From: CAIMUX01 sp964473865
GTDB taxonomy: Bacteria > Eisenbacteria > RBG-16-71-46 > CAIMUX01
Reading direction: 5' to 3'
Assembly: GCA_964473865.1 (NCBI GenBank)
Contig: CAYYQN010000004.1
Location: 1 to 64,000, forward strand
DNA length: 64,000 nucleotides
The notes beneath the pieces are model-generated. The model had not been told where the DNA came from. It was given only the letters and a program-made list of their open reading frames with translations, and did no database searches. How positions within the stretch are numbered: the first letter of the stretch is position 1; each line of letters begins with the position of its first letter. Shown piece by piece: positions 50,901 to 58,814 of the stretch. Both the position numbers and the translations under genes were made by a program.

Positions 50901-52545
50901 CCAGCAGATCGAGCAGGTAGTCGTCGAACGAGCCGGCGGCTCCATAGCGAGCGAAGTGGAAGAGCGAGTCGGCCAGATCCGCGCCGACCTCCCGGCGCAG
51001 ATCCCAGAGCGCCCCGGCCAGGATCAACCCTTGCAGGTGGATGCTGGGGTTGGCGTCGTCCGGCCAGACGCGGTCCCGTTCGACATCGCGAAGGAAGGTG
51101 CCGGGTCCGAAGAAGCCGTTGCCGATGCGCGGCTGGCCGGTGAGCGTGGCGGCGAAGTAGTCGCTGAACGCCTCGTTCATGTCGCCCGGTGGTTCCCAAG
51201 GGGCGTAGCAGCTCTGGGTGACGGCGTGACCGTATTCGTGATAGACAACATCGGCAATGCGGGCGGTGGCCGTGCAGCCGCCGCCGGCGGCGTAGAAGTT
51301 GAGGCGGCTTCCGTTCCAGTAGGCGTTGCACCCGCCGCTCGGATCATCCACTCGGGCCTCCATCGCCCGGTCGAGCCGGGCCAGAGCCGGGCCGGGGTCG
51401 AGGTTCCGGGTGAAATGGTAGGCGCGCAGCAGGTGGTAGTACGCATCGCGCAGCGCCGGCGTGGAGTTCTCGTCGTCGAAGGTCAGGTCCGCGTTGCCCG
51501 GCATCGACACCGTGACGGTGTCCAGAGGCGTGAAGAGGCCGCGGCCGGCGTCGCGGACCCAGGCGTGCCGGCCCCTCAATTCCGCGGTGACCCGAGCCCG
51601 ACCCTCCGCGTCGATCGAGATCGTGTAGGCCCCGGTGGCCGAGGTGGTATCGGCGCCGAAATACTGGCCGGACACGGCGGTGACCGCGGCGGCATCAACC
51701 GGGACCAGGACCGTGGTGTCGCCCGGTACGGCGGGCTCTACGACCGCGCGCACGGTGCCGTTGATGGTGCCGAAGACGAGAAGGCTCTGCCGGGAGAGCA
51801 GGGCTTTCGTCCCGGCATGCACCCGAGCCTCCCAGCGGCCGTCGGGGCCCTCGGTGCGAAACCGCAGCACGCAGACCGGCAGCAGCTCCATCTGTCCATC
51901 GACGCCGATGGCCGGGAGCCAGGCCTCCTCGCGCGCCTCCCACTCTGTCGCCGCGTGGGGGAGGTCGCGCAGGGCCGCGGCTTCGAGCTCCTCCGCCGGC
52001 CACGCGCGGGCGGGCCAGGCCTCGTGGGTCTCGCGATAGGTGCCGGCGCGCAGCAGCACCGGTCGTCCCGAAGCATGCCAGACGACCGCCAGACGAGAGC
52101 CGAGCACCGGGCGCCCTGCCACCGTCTGGACACCGCGGACGAATGTCGCGTTCGGGGTTTCGGCCACGCTCACGATCTCGATCTGAGGTCGCGCACCCGA
52201 CTTGGCGCTCTCCCCGGCGAGCAGCGTTCGCGAAGGAAGGCTGAGCGGATGTCCCGCGGCGTCGGCGCCGAGGTGGACTCGGCCGCCCGAACCGGCCGGG
52301 AGACGCTTCGGGGCCGGCAGCCCCGGCGGTGTGGGGGGGGCGAGAGAAGTGATCCGGACGGTCTCCGGCGCCGGAGGCGGATTCACGGTGCCGCGGACCG
52401 GGGCGCCCCCGTCCACGGCCCGGGCCGGAAGCGCCGCGACGGCGGCGATCCCCGCGTTCCAGAGAAGCCTCCGCAAACCTGCCTGCCGAAAGAGACTCGC
52501 CCGGCGTCCGCCGCCGGCGGCGTTCGCCCCCCGCTCCGATGCCAA
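47953..52545 (-). CDS. Giant secreted metallopeptidase with C-terminal FlgD-like sorting domain
   Basis: 1530 residues. The start was set at TTG 52545, with AGAGGAGG seven bases upstream; TTG 52566 is the longer alternative. A signal peptide ends near ALPARA. The N-terminal ~430 residues resemble an FTP/PepSY-type propeptide. The zinc motif HEYGH (436-440) with Glu458 in MNEAFSD defines an M36/M4-like peptidase. Jelly-roll and fibronectin-like modules follow. The C-terminal ~90 residues (PPRPNPFRASG, LEVFDPAGRRVHVLL, AAGSYWIRLVT) form the FlgD-like/T9SS-type domain used for export or surface attachment. It is paralogous to the gene at 62220. Confidence 0.9.
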   Translation of the reverse strand: MASERGANAAGGGRRASLFRQAGLRRLLWNAGIAAVAALPARAVDGGAPVRGTVNPPPAPETVRITSLAPPTPPGLPAPKRLPAGSGGRVHLGADAAGHPLSLPSRTLLAGESAKSGARPQIEIVSVAETPNATFVRGVQTVAGRPVLGSRLAVVWHASGRPVLLRAGTYRETHEAWPARAWPAEELEAAALRDLPHAATEWEAREEAWLPAIGVDGQMELLPVCVLRFRTEGPDGRWEARVHAGTKALLSRQSLLVFGTINGTVRAVVEPAVPGDTTVLVPVDAAAVTAVSGQYFGADTTSATGAYTISIDAEGRARVTAELRGRHAWVRDAGRGLFTPLDTVTVSMPGNADLTFDDENSTPALRDAYYHLLRAYHFTRNLDPGPALARLDRAMEARVDDPSGGCNAYWNGSRLNFYAAGGGCTATARIADVVYHEYGHAVTQSCYAPWEPPGDMNEAFSDYFAATLTGQPRIGNGFFGPGTFLRDVERDRVWPDDANPSIHLQGLILAGALWDLRREVGADLADSLFHFARYGAAGSFDDYLLDLLAVDDDDGDLGNGTPHFGPIIRAFRAHGIGDYAVHITHRALPDLEDPGPWIEARAAIRSLLALAPDSVSFFYATEDSFTRVDPRPTGSSREYAALIPAPEPGTRVRYYWAAADTAGHAARLPIAAPDSTYQFFVGADTVPPVIAHESVEAVTEDVARVTLRATLTDNSDRVGPAYAQVWGGPDSAVVAPFTWIGGSEYRTEIALPLGGGDSLAYRLEAADAAVRPNLTTWPPDGSEQLLIRPGRTLTFEDSPGGLSADAGWEWGAPPAPLQAWSGARVWGTGLVDGYADNASWSLAWGPIDLGGWERGRLEFRHWYRCERGYDGGLVEWAAQPEGPWFALEPSGGYPVPRVRAVDGPAFSGESDGWTRERFALDGLLGQVVWFRFRFESDAGVRDQGWLLDDVTVIAAQARAIPAALRAQECGASCVQLRWQPPPGVDTAAVRFRGYEIRRAEGDGSFTTDPIHPFPRRSVAYVDTGLTTGTSYRYRVNALYDEGPGPARIATATPAAPALDLELTEIVYNLRAATSSDTSFLVGNRSGGVLRLNAYLGEAEQPIDSVRLAYPWPDGDAPWSQVWSDATDPGSVADLAGIDLRARNDLETGPVLEIRLRGHVPWPAPSAWGGLVLIDTDDNLSTGLLEPNLGADFLVAFGSLAQEAGHEGPAVLLDTSFRPVSALTGASITEGTQPVLLAVPRAHLGTPASVRVAVRLATTLQGEAYDRAPETPPLPWLSREPRHGRATPGHPQPVAVNFDASTVGNGTWRARLFVETNDESDPVRVIPVTLQVSGLTPEDVLDLRFDSLDRGLSVSFVLPADLAVDGVVVERSDADPIRWGTRTPVPILPDSSRAVRFLDDTVEPGRAYLYRFRVGYASSDLVVYGPYPATYAPAIPTALRLYPPRPNPFRASGSRVELRLDLPAPGSTRLEVFDPAGRRVHVLLDADLPAGTRYASWSGRTENGHALAAGSYWIRLVTARGERSTRLVVVR

Positions 52546-52785
52546 CCCGGTTCCTCCTCTGGGCAAGCCCCACCGGCGCCCGTTGCGAATCTAGCACGCC
52601 CCGGCACCGCCGGCCGGGTTCTTCGGCATCCTGCTAGTCCGCGCGGTATATCACTCCGGATCGCGGAAGTTCCCGCCCGCCCTCCCGGCGGCGTCTTGCC
52701 GCCGCCGCCGGCCCCGGCTAAGATTCGCCGCAGACGGTGCGCGCCGGATCCACACCGGCGCAGAATGCCGGCCAAGGGGGACGAA

Positions 52786-53706
52786 ATGGGCCTCTTCGAC
52801 CGCTTCGTCGTCGCCACGCTGCCGCTGGTGCCCCGCCCGCTTGTCGGCCACTTCGGCCGGCCCTACATCGCGGGCGCGCGAGCCGCCGATGCGTTGGCTC
52901 TGGTGCGCGAGTTCAACGCGCGGCGCATGAGCGCCACGCTCGATTTTCTCGGCGAGAACATCCGCCGCCTGGAAGACGCCGCCGTTCCCCTGAATGCCTA
53001 CTTGCAGCTCCTCGACGAGATCCAGCGGCAGGGGCTCGACGCGAACGTCTCGATCAAGCTCACCCAGATGGGCCTCGCGATGGATGTCGAGGCCTGCTAT
53101 CGGAACCTCCGGATGGTGGTGTCCCGGGCCGCGGACCTGAAGATCTTCGTCCGGATCGACATGGAGGACTCCTCCTGCACCGACGACACCCTGGCGATCT
53201 ATCGCCGCCTGCGGGCGGAGCGGTTCACCAACACCGGAGTCGTCCTGCAGGCGATGTTGCGGCGCACGGCGCAAGACGCGGACGAACTCGCGGCCGAGGG
53301 CGCGCGGGTCCGGCTCTGCAAAGGGATCTACGTGGAGCCGCCGCAGATCGCCTGGCAGGATCGGGAGACGGTGCGGCGCAACTACGCCTTCGTCCTCGAA
53401 CGCCTGCTCCGGGCGGGGTGTCACGTCGGGATCGCGACCCACGATGAGCGGCTGGTCTGGGAGGGCGTGCGTCTCGTGCGCCAGCTCGGCCTCGATCGGG
53501 ATCGTTACGAATTCCAGATGCTCCTGGGCGTGGCCGAGACGCTGCGGGGCACACTGGTTTCAGAGGGGCATCCGCTGCGGGTCTATGTTCCCTTCGGCGA
53601 CCAGTGGTACGCCTATTCCGTGCGTCGCCTGCGGGAGAATCCGCGCCTGGCCGGAGCGGTCGCGCGCTCGACGTTGGGGCTGGGAGTCCGCCCCGAGACG
53701 GCTTGA
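52786..53706 (+). CDS. Proline dehydrogenase
   Basis: 306 residues, the length of monofunctional PRODH. The FAD-barrel motifs are present: VSIKLTQMGLAMD, FVRIDMEDSSCTDDTL, VRLCKGIYVEP, IATHDERL, EFQMLLGVAETLR and VYVPFGDQWYAYSVRRLRENP. It oxidises proline to pyrroline-5-carboxylate. No P5C dehydrogenase domain or gene is adjacent. ATG 52786 follows AAGGGGG; an in-frame ATG at 52765 lacks a ribosome site. It is divergent from the giant peptidase and convergent with fabL. Confidence 0.94.
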   Translation: MGLFDRFVVATLPLVPRPLVGHFGRPYIAGARAADALALVREFNARRMSATLDFLGENIRRLEDAAVPLNAYLQLLDEIQRQGLDANVSIKLTQMGLAMDVEACYRNLRMVVSRAADLKIFVRIDMEDSSCTDDTLAIYRRLRAERFTNTGVVLQAMLRRTAQDADELAAEGARVRLCKGIYVEPPQIAWQDRETVRRNYAFVLERLLRAGCHVGIATHDERLVWEGVRLVRQLGLDRDRYEFQMLLGVAETLRGTLVSEGHPLRVYVPFGDQWYAYSVRRLRENPRLAGAVARSTLGLGVRPETA

Positions 53707-53720
53707 GCCGCCCGTCCGGC

Positions 53721-53760
53721 CACCCGGATGGACGGTCAACCACCCGGATGGACGGTCAAC
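53721..53760. repeat. Exact 20-bp tandem duplication over the fabL stop
   Basis: 53721-53740 and 53741-53760 are identical copies of CACCCGGATGGACGGTCAAC. The second copy contains the first bases of the fabL stop codon as read on the minus strand (TGA at 53756-53758). Confidence 0.95.
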
Positions 53761-54535
53761 CCATGATCGAGTAGCCGCCGTCGACCACCAGGGTCTGCCC
53801 CATCACCATCCTGGCCAGCGGGCTCACCAGGAAGAGCACGGCATCGGCGACATCCGCCGGCTCGACGAGCCTCCCGGCCGGGGTGCGTCCGCCGGCGGTG
53901 ATCATCTCCTGGCGATTCGGAAAGTGTTTCAAGGCGTCGGTGTCGACCACGCCGGCGGAAACGGCGTTGACCCGCACGCCGCGAGGGCCCAGCTCCAGGG
54001 CCAGGTGGCGCACGATCGACTCGAGCGCAGCCTTGCTGGCGCCGACGGCGGTGTAGTTCGGGATGGCGCGGACCGCGCCGAGACTCGAAACCGCCACGAT
54101 CGATCCCCCGTTCGGCATGAGGCCCAGCGCCTGCTGCGACAGCGGAATGAGGGTGCCGGCGTTGATGTCCATCGTCCACTGCCAGTGGCGGCGGGTCAGT
54201 TCCATGGCGGGACGGAGGACGCCCGAGGCTGCGTTGCTGATCAGGATGTCGAGCCGTCCGAACTCCGCGCGCAGGACGGAGAACATCGCCTCCTGGTCGG
54301 CCGCGTCGGCGACATTCGCACGCACGGTGAGGGCCCGGCCGCCGGCCTCGCGGATCCTGGTCGCCACCTCGTTGGCGCGGGTGGCCTGCCGGACGTAGTT
54401 GACCGCTACGGCCGCGCCCGCCTGGGCCAGCCGTTCCGTGATGGCCCGGCCGATCCCCCGGGAGCCCCCGGTCACCAGAGCCACCTTGCCCTTGAGGTTG
54501 ATCTTCGTCTCGGCCGGTTTGTGGCTGGTCTTCAT
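53756..54535 (-). CDS. fabL: Enoyl-ACP reductase, FabL type
   Basis: 259 residues, an SDR with cofactor motif TGGSRGIGRA. Specific FabL signatures are NAASGVLRPAMELTRRHWQWTMDINA and DTDALKHFPNR, which match the Bacillus FabL closely. The catalytic pair is Tyr161 and Lys168 in YTAVGASK, spaced Y-x6-K as in enoyl reductases, not the Y-x3-K of ketoreductases. It performs the last step of each fatty acid elongation cycle using NADPH and is generally tolerant of triclosan. Start ATG 54535 follows GGGAGGG. It is divergent from the NfeD gene. Confidence 0.93.
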   Translation of the reverse strand: MKTSHKPAETKINLKGKVALVTGGSRGIGRAITERLAQAGAAVAVNYVRQATRANEVATRIREAGGRALTVRANVADAADQEAMFSVLRAEFGRLDILISNAASGVLRPAMELTRRHWQWTMDINAGTLIPLSQQALGLMPNGGSIVAVSSLGAVRAIPNYTAVGASKAALESIVRHLALELGPRGVRVNAVSAGVVDTDALKHFPNRQEMITAGGRTPAGRLVEPADVADAVLFLVSPLARMVMGQTLVVDGGYSIMG

Positions 54536-54693
54536 CTCGGTTCCCTCCCGGGATTCGAGGCCGCTCTCGAGACAGGACCCCGGACGAGTTGCCGGTCTTC
54601 CCGAAAGCGTGCTAGCATACCGCGCGAGGATGTCAGGTGCCAGTGGATCTGCTTCTGGCCAGGGTGTCTCCCGATTCACCCGGGAAGGGTGCC

Positions 54694-56157
54694 ATGCGAA
54701 GCCCAAGGATCCTCGGTCTGGGGAAGCCCCGCACGCGGGTGGGGTCTTCGGTGCAGGCGGCCTCCGGCGCATCGACGCGGTCGCCCGGCGCAACGCCTGG
54801 CCTGATGGGACTGGTATTCGCATCCCTGGCCGGGGCGGCGATGGTCCTGTCGTCGCTGGCGGCGCCCCCGGTCGAGGCCCCTCCAACCTCGCGCATCGTT
54901 TCCCGATCGGAGTCGGTCCGCGGAGCCGTGGTGGTGCTTCCGGTCACGGGCGCGATCGGCCCGGTCACCTCGCGCTTCATCGTCTCCGGGATCGCGCGCG
55001 CCGAGCGCGACTCGGCGCGGGCCGTCGCCATCCAGCTCGACACGCCCGGGGGGCTGGACACTTCGATGCGGGAGATCGTGAAGGCGATCCTGGCGTCGCA
55101 CGTTCCGGTGATCGTCTACGTTTCCCCGCAGGGGGCTCGGGCTGCCTCGGCGGGAATGTTCATCACGCTGTCGGCTCCCCTCGCGGTGATGGCGCCCGGG
55201 ACCAGCATCGGCGCGGCCACCCCGGTCTCGATCGGCGTCGAGACTCCGACCGGCCGGGACACGTTGGGGGTGATGCGGGCGAAGATGGTCAATGACGCGG
55301 CCGCCTATGCGCGCTCCCTGGCGGAGCGACACGGCCGCAATGCCGATTGGGCGGAACGCGCGGTGCGGGTCGCGGCCTCGCTTCCGGCCGACGAGGCCGT
55401 TCGGGATTCGGTGGTCGACCTGGTGTGTCCGACGCTCGGCGCGATGCTGGCGGCGGCGGATGGTCGGGTGGTGCGGCTGGAGAGCGGGGAATCGGTGCTC
55501 CGTACGGCCGGAGCGCCGGTTCTGATCGCGCCCATGAGCCGGCGGGAACGGACTCTGGCCTTCATCAGCGATCCGAGTGTGGCCTACCTGCTGTTCCTCG
55601 CGGGTCTGCTCGGCCTGGCCCTGGAGCTCTATCACCCCGGGGTGATCCTTCCCGGGGTGGTGGGGGCGATCTCGCTCATCCTGGCCTTCTTCGCGTTCCA
55701 GGGCCTGCCGGTGCACGCGGCCGGGATCCTTCTCATCCTGCTGGGTCTGGTTCTCTTTGTGCTGGAGGTCAAGGTGACGAGCTACGGAGTTCTCTCCATC
55801 GGGGGGGTGACCAGCCTGGTCCTGGGCTCGCTGTTCCTCTTCGGACGCGATCCAGCCTTCCGTGTGTCGCTGGCCGTGGTGCTGCCGGCCATCCTGGTCT
55901 TCGCGGCTGCGATCCTGGTCGTGGTCTGGCTGGCCGCGCGCGCTCACCGGCGCCCGCGTCTCGGCGGTATGGACGGCCTGATCGGTTCTGTCGGGGACGT
56001 CGTGACGGCGCTGGATCCCCAGGGTCGTATCGACGTCCACGGTGAGTACTGGAACGCGGTCTCCAAGACGCCCGTTTCCCCGGGAGGTCGCGTGCGGGTG
56101 GTTCGGGTGCGGGGGCTCCTGCTCGAGGTCGAGCCGGTGCCGCCAGGTACAGAGTAA
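54694..56157 (+). CDS. NfeD-family membrane serine protease (long form)
   Basis: About 487 residues. The N-terminal ClpP-like protease domain has the nucleophile Ser in ARAASAGMFI and LAVMAPGTSIGAATPV, and a Lys in RAKMVNDAAAYARSLAERH, as in the STOPP/1510-N protease. Four membrane helices follow (VAYLLFLAGLLGLALELYHPGVILPG onward), then a C-terminal OB-fold of the NfeD type. It cleaves membrane protein targets and works with slipins. ATG 54694 has GGAAGGG four to five bases upstream; GTG 54637 is an alternative. A weak TTGCCG-N18-TAGCAT lies at 54589-54618. The slipin gene follows 34 bases later, the classic NfeD-slipin operon. Confidence 0.92.
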   Translation: MRSPRILGLGKPRTRVGSSVQAASGASTRSPGATPGLMGLVFASLAGAAMVLSSLAAPPVEAPPTSRIVSRSESVRGAVVVLPVTGAIGPVTSRFIVSGIARAERDSARAVAIQLDTPGGLDTSMREIVKAILASHVPVIVYVSPQGARAASAGMFITLSAPLAVMAPGTSIGAATPVSIGVETPTGRDTLGVMRAKMVNDAAAYARSLAERHGRNADWAERAVRVAASLPADEAVRDSVVDLVCPTLGAMLAAADGRVVRLESGESVLRTAGAPVLIAPMSRRERTLAFISDPSVAYLLFLAGLLGLALELYHPGVILPGVVGAISLILAFFAFQGLPVHAAGILLILLGLVLFVLEVKVTSYGVLSIGGVTSLVLGSLFLFGRDPAFRVSLAVVLPAILVFAAAILVVVWLAARAHRRPRLGGMDGLIGSVGDVVTALDPQGRIDVHGEYWNAVSKTPVSPGGRVRVVRVRGLLLEVEPVPPGTE

Positions 56158-56191
56158 TCCCGGTTTCCCGGGACGCGACAAGGAGGTCTGC

Positions 56192-56931
56192 ATGCAGTCC
56201 GCGTTTACCGGAGTGCCCCTGCTCGCGGTTCTCGTCGTCCTGTTCCTGATCCTGACCAGCGCGCTGCGCGTGCTGCGGGAGTACGAGCGGGGCGTGATCT
56301 TCCGTCTGGGGCGGCTCATCGGCCTGAAGGGGCCGGGCCTCATCATCCTCATTCCCGGCATCGACAAGATGGTGAAGGTGAGCCTGCGCACGCACGTGAT
56401 GGACGTGCCGCCGCAGGACGTGATCACGCGCGACAACGTGAGCGTGAAAGTGAACGCGGTGATCAACTTCCGGGTCGTCGACGCGAACCGGGCGGTGACC
56501 GAAGTCGAGGACTTCCTGTTCGCCACCTCGCAGATCTCCCAGACCACGCTGCGCAGCGTCCTCGGCGAGGCCGAGCTCGACCAGCTCCTGGCGGAACGGG
56601 AACACCTGAATCAGCAGCTGCAGGCGATCATCGATCGCCAGACCGACCCGTGGGGGATCAAGGTGAGCGCCGTGCAGGTCAAGGACGTCGGTCTGCCCGA
56701 AGAGATGCGCCGGGCGATGGCCAAGCAGGCGGAGGCCGAGCGAGAGCGCCGCGCCAAGATCATCGCCGCCGACGGCGAATTCCAGGCGTCGCAGAAGCTT
56801 TCGGACGCGGCGCAGGTCATCGAGGTCCACCCGATCGCCCTGCAGCTTCGCTACCTCCAGACGCTGGCCGAGATCGCGACCGAGAACAACTCGACGACGA
56901 TCTTCCCGGTTCCGATCGACATCTTCAAGAT
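56192..56931 (+). CDS. Slipin / SPFH-band protein, 3' end lost in assembly gap
   Basis: 246 residues visible before the N-gap. An N-terminal hydrophobic segment (PLLAVLVVLFLILTSAL) precedes the band-7 domain: EYERGVIFRLGRLIGLKGPGLIILIPGIDKMVKV, RDNVSVKVNAVINFRV and DPWGIKVSAVQVKDVGLPEEMRRAMAKQAEAERERRAKIIAADGE. This is the stomatin/slipin family that forms ring scaffolds in the membrane and partners NfeD proteases. Start ATG 56192 follows AAGGAGG. It reaches IFPVPIDIF, close to the usual C-terminus, so little is missing. Confidence 0.94.
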
Positions 56932-57031
56932 NNNNNNNNNNNNNNNNNNNNNNNNNNNNNNNNNNNNNNNNNNNNNNNNNNNNNNNNNNNNNNNNNNNNN
57001 NNNNNNNNNNNNNNNNNNNNNNNNNNNNNNN
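56932..57031. other. Assembly gap of 100 N
   Basis: Exactly 100 N bases, a conventional placeholder for a gap of unknown size. It truncates the slipin gene on its left and a secreted-protein gene on its right, so linkage across it rests on scaffolding only. Confidence 0.99.
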
Positions 57032-57943
57032 GCCGGTTCCCCCGGCCGGGTTCTGCAGCCGGATGGAGGTCGGTCCGCTGGACGGATTGGGCGCGGCCAC
57101 GCAGGAGAGGGTCGTGGTCGGGGAAACCGGCGCGTCGGCGGGCAGGTCACCCACGAAGATCCGGTAGTGCCCATATTGCGCCACGCTGGGGTTCCCCTTC
57201 GACTGGAAGACGAAGTCGAGTCCGCCCATGCTGGGCGCGGCGCCATGCCACACCGTGATGTGAAGGTCTTCGGCGAGACCGCCCCACATCGGAAGTTCCC
57301 CGCGGTCGAAGTAGCAGATCCCGGTCGACGTCTGGCAGTACTGCGCTCCCGTCCAGTCTCCGGGCAGGTCCGGGATCATGCGCACCAGAAGCGTGTCCAT
57401 GTCTCCCGAGTTGTTGATGAACGGCGTGTGGAAATCCGCCTGCCCCGGTCCGGTGCCCGGACGGCGCGTGTTGTCCGAGGTATCGATGGTATAGGAGACT
57501 TCCGGCACCGGCATCCCGAGGAAAAGCGTGAAGGTGCAGCGCGCGACATCGTTCGGATCCTCGACCGAGCGGATCTCCAGATCGATCCAACCCTTCTCGG
57601 GCAGGATGCTGAAGGGGAAGAAGTCGATCTCGAGCGTGTCGAGCACTCCTGCCGTGAGGCTGATCTGCGAGTCCCCGAAGTAGCAGATCCCGGTCGAGGT
57701 ATGGCACCACTGCGAGGACCAGATCCCGGGGAGGTGCGGTTCGAAGATCACTTCGACGGCGTCATTCCCGGGAGCGATCGCGGAGATCGGAGCGATGAAC
57801 TGGTATTGGACCGTCTCCAGCGGCGCCGAGGCATAGCGATCGGGCCGGCATTCGAAGTTGAAGTGGGCGGCAAGAAGGCTGTTGGACATGGCGGCCGATC
57901 CAAGCAGCGCAAGACCCAAGGCGAGCAAGGCACGCAGGCGCAT
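57032..57943 (-). CDS. Secreted repeat protein, C-terminal FlgD-like domain cut by gap
   Basis: 304 residues from ATG 57943 to the N-gap. A signal peptide ends near SLLAAH. Two repeats of about 130 residues follow, each carrying a near-identical (W/Y)C(H/Q)TSTGICYF motif, whose two Cys probably form a disulfide, and GDSQISLTAG or DRGELPMWGG after it. The last visible residues (VAAPNPSSGPTSIRLQNPAGGTG) are the beginning of a FlgD-like/T9SS-type sorting domain, so the protein is likely exported and attached to the surface. The promoter and an inverted repeat lie at 58001-58062. Confidence 0.8.
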
Positions 57944-58000
57944 CGACTCCTCCCGTGGTACCGTTCGGTGTTTGAGACCGTTCGGCGGGTCATCTCCAGG

Positions 58001-58057
58001 TTTCCCGCCAACTTCCCGTATACCAATGATTCATGATACCGGAACATTGGCGGGAAA
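58001..58057. promoter_or_regulatory. Operator-like 11-bp inverted repeat around a promoter
   Basis: TTTCCCGCCAA (58001-58011) is the exact reverse complement of TTGGCGGGAAA (58047-58057). The arms are 35 bases apart. One lies downstream of the transcription start and the other in the spacer next to the -35 of the promoter at 58033-58062. This placement suits a repressor that loops or blocks polymerase. Confidence 0.6.
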
Positions 58058-58062
58058 GTCAA
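58033..58062 (-). promoter_or_regulatory. Sigma70-type promoter for the truncated secreted protein
   Basis: On the minus strand TTGACT (58057-58062), 18 bases, TATCAT (58033-58038). Leader about 80 nt to ATG 57943. Confidence 0.62.
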
Positions 58063-58169
58063 GGATCGGCGGTCCATTCACCCGCCGGGTGTCAAGAGAG
58101 GCGTACGGCGAACGGGTCGCAGAGGTCGTGGGGTCTGTGGAAGTTGGGACGCCTCGGGTCGGTTCCGTG

Positions 58170-58553
58170 TCAGGCCGAGACCGAGTCTGGTGGAAACGGT
58201 TCGGCGAGAAAGGTCTCGAGGTTGGTTGTTCCCGTCGCGCAGGACGGGAACGTCGCTGACAGCCAGGCAGCCACCCAGGCCACCGCCCGTTTCACGCCGG
58301 CCGTCTTCTCGGGCGAGGTGCGAGGAAGCAGCCGCACCATCGCGCCGTCGTCCCGGGTGGTGATCGCCACGAAGAACGACTGCCGCAGGAAGCCTTCCAC
58401 CACCAGGAGGTCCAGGAGCAGCGTCCGTTGGTCGGAGGAGAGGTATGCCCCCAGCGCCTTGGTCACCGTCTTGTCTTCCGCCAGGGAGCGCGGGCTGAAA
58501 CGGGTGTGAAACTCGGCGAGCCGGACGGGACCTCGAATCTCGACGTGCGGCAT
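58170..58553 (-). CDS. Conserved-looking hypothetical protein, 127 aa
   Basis: 127 residues. CAGGAG lies just before ATG 58553. Predicted to be a soluble alpha/beta protein: MPHVEIRGPVRLAEFHTRF, then YLSSDQRTLLLDLLVVEGFLRQSFFVAITTRDDGAMVRLLP and a helical DPEKT-like turn (SPEKTAGVKRAVAWVAAWL). No catalytic motif, signal or membrane segment. It lies upstream of the secreted repeat protein on the same strand with its own promoter region between. No family name can be given. Confidence 0.65.
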   Translation of the reverse strand: MPHVEIRGPVRLAEFHTRFSPRSLAEDKTVTKALGAYLSSDQRTLLLDLLVVEGFLRQSFFVAITTRDDGAMVRLLPRTSPEKTAGVKRAVAWVAAWLSATFPSCATGTTNLETFLAEPFPPDSVSA

Positions 58554-58773
58554 GATCTCCTGCTCCGCGCGGGAGTCGGGCGTGTTCCGCCTTCCCCGCC
58601 GGGTTGCGTTCGGCGAGGGGGTGCGGCACGGCCATCGCGCAAGAGGCGATTCTCCGGCGGCCCTGGCGCTGGGTCAACCCTCCTGGCCCGTCGAACCGCC
58701 CGCACCCGTGGCGAGAGCCTTGATCACGGGCCCGCGACATCGTCGCCTCTTCGCCGTTCGCGAATGTGCGGGC

Positions 58774-58798
58774 CTGGTTGCCCCGGAGTGGCAACCAG
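58774..58798. promoter_or_regulatory. 9-bp inverted repeat just upstream of the TPR gene
   Basis: CTGGTTGCC (58774-58782) and GGCAACCAG (58790-58798) form a perfect inverted repeat with a 7-base spacer, ending 16 bases before ATG 58815. It could be an operator or an mRNA hairpin covering the translation start. Confidence 0.5.
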
Positions 58799-58814
58799 AC
58801 TACGCTGCCATGCT

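Noticed and set aside
49621..52785. Plus-strand frame fused in front of proline dehydrogenase
   Set aside because: It is antisense to the giant metallopeptidase; the PRODH family begins at 52786 with its own ribosome site.
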